A stretch of 64,000 nt of DNA from Polytrichum commune. Lineage: Eukaryota; Streptophyta; Polytrichopsida; Polytrichales; Polytrichaceae. The stretch covers positions 42,431,180 to 42,495,179 of the forward strand of contig OX485808.1 of the NCBI GenBank assembly GCA_950295325.1, given 5' to 3'. This document shows positions 58,329-64,000 of the stretch, piece by piece; position 1 is the stretch's first letter; each line of letters begins with the position of its first letter. The translations under genes and the position numbers were made by a program. A model generated the notes under the pieces. That model had not been told where the DNA came from, ran no database searches, and was given only the letters and a program-made list of their open reading frames with translations.

Positions 58329-61300
58329 CTACCGTCCGCGCCCTTCGTGGTCGGAGATGGGGGAGTTGTAAAAATTGCTGAGATCGCTGGGGCAGCTTGA
58401 CAATGTGTCAGCTTGCAGCATCTGCACCACCTGGTCCATGGTGGGGCGCTCCTCCGGAGTGGGACAAATGCATTGCAGTGCAATCTGTAGAATGGAGTCG
58501 ACCCGCTCTTGCGACACCTCCACAAAGCAATGGGGTTCAACGAGCTCCTCTATCCGACTACTTCTAATGCAAGATGTTGCCTGTAACACCCCAAGCAATG
58601 TGATTAGGTTAGCTTTCCAGCCATTCAACATAGAAGGATTGTGGCTGCATCGTGTCAGATTATGTCTTGCAGCAGGTTCAATCTCCAATTATCTGACCAA
58701 GCTGATTGGGACTAATTTTCTAGGGACCTCAAATGACTCGTGATCTCAGTACCTGCGTGAATGGACAAGTATAGAACTCATCCAAAAGACCAAATTCAAC
58801 TTTGAAGTCAGGTATTCCAGCCACTCAACATGGGGAGATTTTCATTCATCATGTCAGACAAGGTCTATCAGCTGATACTTGCAACAGGTTCAACAGTCCC
58901 TAACCATTACCTGAACAAGCTGACCGGGACAAATTTTTTGGCCTACCTTTTCTGAGCGCTCATAGCCCGGCTGAATGGACTGGTAAATAACTCACCCAAA
59001 CCAAAAGACCAAACTCAACCCTTCAAAGCAATGTGATTAGATTATGTTTTCAGCCTTTGAACATAGAAGGATTGTTGCTTCATCATGTCTGTCAGCTGAT
59101 GCATGCAGCAGGTTCAAGCTGTTCCTTACAAATCTCCAATTCCTGAACAAGCTGACGGGGACAAAGTTTCTAGGGACCTCAAATGATTTGGACAGATAGG
59201 TATATATGACTCACCCAAGACACCAAATTTAACCCTTTCTTGATGAGCGAAGGGTCAGTGGGTCGCTTCCCACTAATTAGCTCCAACAGCATCACGCCAT
59301 AGCTGTAGACATCACCCTTGTCTGTTGCACGCCCACTTTGCATGTACTCTGCACAGGGACAATGGATGCATCAGGATTTTTCTTTAACTATCCCCCCCTT
59401 TTGATTGTTTCCACAACGCTGTACTGTCATTATATTCATCATCAGCAGCAGCAAAATAAAACTGAAGATCGGGCCTACTCCTACTCGACCAGTGACTTGT
59501 GAAATACACATTTTAGTTTCCGCCTTGTAATACTACCTGGTGCCAAATAACCGAATGTTCCAGCCACAATTGTGGTGACATGAGAGGAATCATCCTCCAG
59601 TAGCTTTGCCAACCCAAAATCAGACACATGAGGCTCCATATCATCATCCAACAGGACATTGCTGGACTTGATGTCCCGGTGAATGATACGGGGGCAACAG
59701 TCATGGTGCAAATAAGCCAGTCCTCGGGCTGCACCGATGGCTATCTTCATCCGTGCATTCCACGTGAGCCGTGGCTCTGTTGGCGACCTCTCTGCAATCA
59801 AGCCATAATAACCCTCTCAGTTACACTCTTGGTTCAAGATCTCTGCAAGCCATGTCTGGATGAGATGAGTCTCTGTCGGTTCTAAGAATACTGCTGACAA
59901 ATGGAGCACCTTCTGATGTTGTTATTAAAATAAGGATATCACAGACAACGAAAATCAGCAAACCCAAGGAAGTTGTTTCATACCATGTAAGTTTTCATCA
60001 AGGCTTCCTCCAGGCAAGTAGTCGTATATCAAGAGATTGGCAAGAGGGGCAGTGCAATAACCACGTAGGTTCACCAGATTCCGGTGCTTAAAGCTTCCCA
60101 GAATCTCCAGCTCTCTTTCGAACAATCGTTCAGAGCCCATCCCTTGCTTCCCAATTCTCTTGACAGCAAACATGCTGCCATCACCCATTACCAACTTATA
60201 CACAGTCCCAAAGCCACCTGAACCAATGATGTCTGGATCACCCAGATTCTCTATCCGTTTCATGACTTCATCCTTCGTGTAAGGCAAGTCACTGTGAAAC
60301 ATCACCAGTCTTGAGCCTGCAATGACAACATGATGAGTTTAGGATCATCATCTTCGCATTTGACATACACAAACGATCAATTCCAGGACATTCCATTGCT
60401 GTCAGAAGCCTTGTCCCAAAAATACTTAACACCCAAGTAGACTCCAAGAGATATGGCAGAGGCCGGGCAAATCAAAAGAGAAAGCTCAGGGAAAGAAGAA
60501 AGACCATCAATATTGCTGGCTTGGTCGACTTGGTGCAGGTTACTGCAACGCTTCTTGTAGATGAAAAACCCTGCGAGGGTTATCACAGCCACCAGAAGAG
60601 CAATTCCCACAGTGGACATGGCGCTGATGAGCAGACCATTGGTATAGCCGGATGATCTCCCAGTTTTTTTGGATCCACTCGGCAATCCTGCAATGTGAAT
60701 TTGCCTCAAAATCAGTGGTGGATATGACCCTTCCTTCTAGCAGCCAAACATGAGTTCCTTCTATAACTAAGACTTCTTCTCGTTACCACACTTCACAAGC
60801 ATATATGTCGTGAAGGATACCTGATAAAGGCAGTGGCCGACCTGAGGATGGGGATGGAGCTGGAGAGAATCGAGGAGCCAACCCTTTCGGGATGGCAACA
60901 CCGGGAGGGATAGCGGGAGGGATGTTACTCACAGGGATGCTCTCACATTCCACATTCACTTGAGGGCCACATAGTCCCGGATTGTGTGCAAAGCTGGAAA
61001 ATGATTGACAGTTTATATTAGTTCGAAGTTAAGTACAATGCATCCTCAGGATTAGAAAGAGACAAGAGGCCCAGTCTATGCACATGACTTATCTGGTGAT
61101 GTAAGGTAGGGTTGGACAACTTACGAGACACTGCTAAAATTCTTCAAAATTCCAGCTGTAGGAATCCTGCCCACAAGGAAGTTGGCAGAGACGTTTCTGT
61201 ACACAAGGGGGCACTGTCAGGTTTTGCTTGAAGATGGTTACATGCCAAGTTGCTGAATATACTGAATGATACCTAATTATACTGGAAAGAGGAATGAAGA

Positions 61301-63043
61301 ATTGTAAGGAATAGAAAACCGACCAACAAGTTTTCAAGTCCCAGGTACCAGATGCACAACAGATTGAAGTAGCTTAATATGAGATCACGTGAAGAGCTTG
61401 GAAAGCACAATAAAAGACTGTACGATACTGACACCATGCTATTGAGTAAGCTAATGAGTTAAAAAGTTCTACATGCACAAAATGTGAAGAGGAAACTTAA
61501 GACCATGGTCGTGAGCTTACAGAACGGTAAGACGGGAGAGGCTTCCAAGGGACTGCGGAATGCTGCCTGTCAATCCGTTACTGGATACATCCCTGCACGG
61601 TATGTCGTGTTTGCTTCAACATTAATATAGGAATAAAAACAAAAAAAAAAGTAGCATTCCTTGCCGGCAGAGAGAGCTTTGCCAAAGAGGGAAACCTACT
61701 GAGGATCTGACCAGCCAGTCACATTGAAATGAATGAGAAATGTTTTTTGCAGAGTCATCGGTCACGTACAAGACTGTAAGATGCGACAAATTCCCGAGCT
61801 CCTCTGGAATGGTGCCCGTGAGGAAATTGCCTCTCAAGTATCTGCATCAATGACACACCAGAAGGTTCACTAATCTGCTCAAAATCTTTCAGTGTGATAA
61901 TGCAAACCCTAGGAAGTTGTTCACTTAAAAGAGTGTCTCCTACTGTAGACTGTTGAGTTGGATAAACCTGATGCATGTCCTTCCTCACTAAGATCACTAG
62001 CTGCTGTGACACCAAAAGTGCAAGCAGAATAACGAATGAGAAACAATGAGGCTTGGGTTACTTACAAAGCCTTCAGATTAGTGCACTTGCTAATCTCCCT
62101 CGGAATAGGACCAAAGAAATTATTGCGATGGAGGCCCCTGCAAAGGTAGAGGTCAAAAGAGAGTGTAAGACGGACAAGAGCAGCAAGAGATGAAGAAACT
62201 CTGATTAGCTGTTCAAACATAGAAGGTGAAGATGGTGAAATATTTAAAGGAATATTGTGGAAGCTGAAACAGGGATGTTGCATGGACTTACAGCCTACGC
62301 AACTGGTCGAGCTTCCCAAGATCAGGTGAAATGAAGCCTCGTAAGTTCCGATAAGGGATGTTTCTGCAGAAACAGGAAGTTGTCTCAGAAACTAAATATA
62401 GTGAATGCAACATCACTGGTGTTGATGATTCTACAGATGCTCAAAATCAAAATTGCGAAGTTGTTCATAACAAGCACCAGAATAAATAAAAACTCGGGCA
62501 TCTATTTAAGGATAGCAAATGAATAAGTAGCCAGTATGGATATAATGTTTTCCAAGAAAGATCGCACTTACAGCTTGATAACTCGATTGGTTTCGGGAAG
62601 ACAGGTGACACCCCGCCATAGACATGGGTTAGCATCCGAAGCGTTCCAAGTGGCCAACTCGCCATTGGGTTCATACAAACCTCTTTTGAACGACAGCAGG
62701 GCCTCTCCTGTGTGCATCAAGTACATCTCTGTTCATCACTTGGAACTTGGAATTCTCCTTAAATACTTTGTCTGATTCTTTGTAAACAACTCTCACCACG
62801 TGCCCGGACCAGTTGAAGCAGAGAAGCTCTACACCATTTTTGGAAATATTACAAACACATTACCACCATGACCAAGACCACACTGACCATCACCACAGTT
62901 CAATCCTTCTTACGATTCTAATCACGTGCAAGTGGAGGTTGGAAACATTGTATACCATCCGGCGAGAGTGCGTAAGTTGGACTCTGGAGAAGCAAGATGG
63001 AGAGCAGAAAGCAGAGACCGTATGAGCTCAGAAAGTTTCTCAT
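58329..63043 (-). CDS. LRR receptor-like kinase, FEI1/FEI2 type (LRR-XIII)
   Basis: Thirteen exons: 62956-63043, 62572-62707, 62292-62363, 62066-62137, 61770-61841, 61521-61592, 61125-61196, 60821-60993, 60505-60687, 59984-60316, 59537-59791, 59215-59348, 58329-58580. All junctions are GT-AG and in frame; the total is 1914 nt (637 aa, versus about 590 in Arabidopsis FEI1). Five exons are exactly 72 nt, one LRR each. Order: signal peptide (1-25), N-cap [14 protein letters not shown] with PCLWRGVTC, LRRs to about residue 200, Pro-rich juxtamembrane region, transmembrane helix (271-295), kinase. Kinase landmarks: GSGGFG (345-350), Lys366, HRDIKSSN (462-469), DFG (482-484), APE restored across a splice. 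[12 protein letters not shown] before the kinase and [10 protein letters not shown] are FEI hallmarks. FEI kinases act at the plasma membrane in cell-wall signalling. The exon 9 donor (GATG/GTCTTT) is weak but gives the family-typical junction. Confidence 0.9.
58590..59225 (-). repeat. ~210-bp unit repeated three times in the last kinase intron
   Basis: Units at about 58590-58810, 58810-59020 and 59020-59225 share GCAATGTGATTAG, TTCAACATAGAAGGATTG, TCATCATGTCAG, TGCAGCAGGTTCAA, CTGAACAAGCTGAC and TAGGGACCTCAAATGA. Each ends in a block like CTCACCCAAAAGACCAAATT that copies the real exon 12 donor region. Confidence 0.7.
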
Positions 63044-64000
63044 GAGAACGCATTGGTGGGAATTTCTTTGAGAGGTGTTGTTATTGTTGTTGTTCTCCTC
63101 CACTGCCAGCTCCCCACCATCAACCCCGTGCTGTCTGTTGTCTAGCATTGCATAGTCATAGCCTGCATCAACATTCACGATTAGTCCATACAGCACTTCC
63201 TGCACAGTAGCACACCTCTTCCACGGAGTCTTTCCCAAGAATCTTGAGAATAGGTTAAAGAGTTCCCAGTTGGCAGTTGGCTGTCTTCACAAGCTAATTG
63301 GCCTAATTCTTCGTGTATCAACAAATCCAGGAAGTGAATGTGTGCTCAATGGGTTTCTTCGTAGCATGGATCTAAACCATCTATGCATCCTTGGGCTATG
63401 AATGAACGTAGGACAGAGGCTCACAACATTTTGTACTCGGCCGCAATCTCAAAGGCTCAGAAACTTCTGTAATTCTAGTGTGTGGAGTTATTTGGGCAGT
63501 GGAAAGTCCGTCAGTCAATCAGTCATAGCCTTGTTCCCTTTTGCCAGTGCAGTTTCCAGCAGCTCCCGGCTACTACCATAGCCAAGTAGTGCTGATGCAT
63601 AGAGCAAAAATCCTAAGGAAGAAATGCTTGTCTCTATGAGCGGAACTCATAGTGTACACCATGCGACCATGTAAGCCCACATATCGAATCCTGTACCTGT
63701 TGTGTTTCGTGAGTGCCACTTGCCAATGACCGCCTTGTTCCTGACTGGAATGCCAGGAACTGGAGAAGAAGACAGTACGTGAGCGAAATAAATTCTGTCA
63801 AGAATATACCAAAATGTCCAAGTTCCACCAAACCTGCTCTTAGTCCAAATTGGTGCACACGAACCTGTTGCAACCTGTATCAAAATCTTAAGAAGAAGAA
63901 GAAGAAGAAGAAGACGATGGTAAGCGTGATACCACAGGAACCCCACTTTCCAATAGCCCCTAAATTCAAGCCTACCAGCAAAATGGGTATTGCGTGGTTT
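63044..64000 (-). promoter_or_regulatory. 5' leader and upstream region of the receptor kinase
   Basis: The leader contains a GTT/AAC run (63078-63096) that is in frame with upstream Mets; the ATG at 63043 is preferred because it starts the signal peptide directly. A (GAA)n run lies at 63889-63915. No other gene is supported to the window end. Confidence 0.4.

Overview
The window looks like nuclear DNA from a land plant. It is AT-rich, its genes are split by many GT-AG introns, and its introns and spacers are full of short inverted-repeat transposons. A half-size PMP70-like ABCD transporter and a FEI-type receptor kinase built from 72-nt LRR exons suggest a non-seed plant (bryophyte or lycophyte). 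That is an inference; the species cannot be fixed from the sequence. No prokaryotic or organellar features were seen.

Layout. 1-3388: a two-exon gene (+) for a membrane-anchored PAN/apple-like Cys-rich protein. 3960-5101: dispersed repeats and a LINE-like reverse-transcriptase scrap. 6119-15415 (-): a complete 18-exon half-size peroxisomal-type ABC transporter (679 codons, every junction in phase), with several non-autonomous elements in its introns. 15416-18523: leader/promoter region, microsatellite and MITEs.

18524-36838 is the centre of interest: an 18,315-bp DNA transposon whose boundaries can be read directly. It has a 10-bp direct duplication (GGCCAAAACC) on each side, related terminal inverted repeats, and a host site that is itself a MITE; another MITE copy at 42768-43144 shows the unoccupied site with one copy of the 10-mer. 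The element carries a two-exon MULE-like transposase (+, 32014-35686), an 11-exon 1087-codon protein (-, 19525-23725) joining a ParB-like N-terminal domain to a DNA-methyltransferase-like C-terminal domain, two basic low-complexity accessory proteins (30674-31694 and 35848-36336, both -), and about 6.6 kb holding some 43 copies of one 22-bp perfect palindrome. A ParB-like protein beside an array of palindromes recalls ParB/parS partition systems or a methylation-target array. The functional link is a hypothesis.

36839-52830 is gene-poor and dominated by MITE families: a TA/CACTAAA family and a hAT-like family with 8-bp duplications, including one element nested in another at 55424-56060. 52830-53945 holds a frameshifted NLR/LRR pseudogene (-). 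58329-63043 (-) is a complete 13-exon LRR receptor kinase of the FEI type (637 aa). All splice models were assembled by hand from GT-AG sites, reading-frame continuity and family resemblance, without transcripts.
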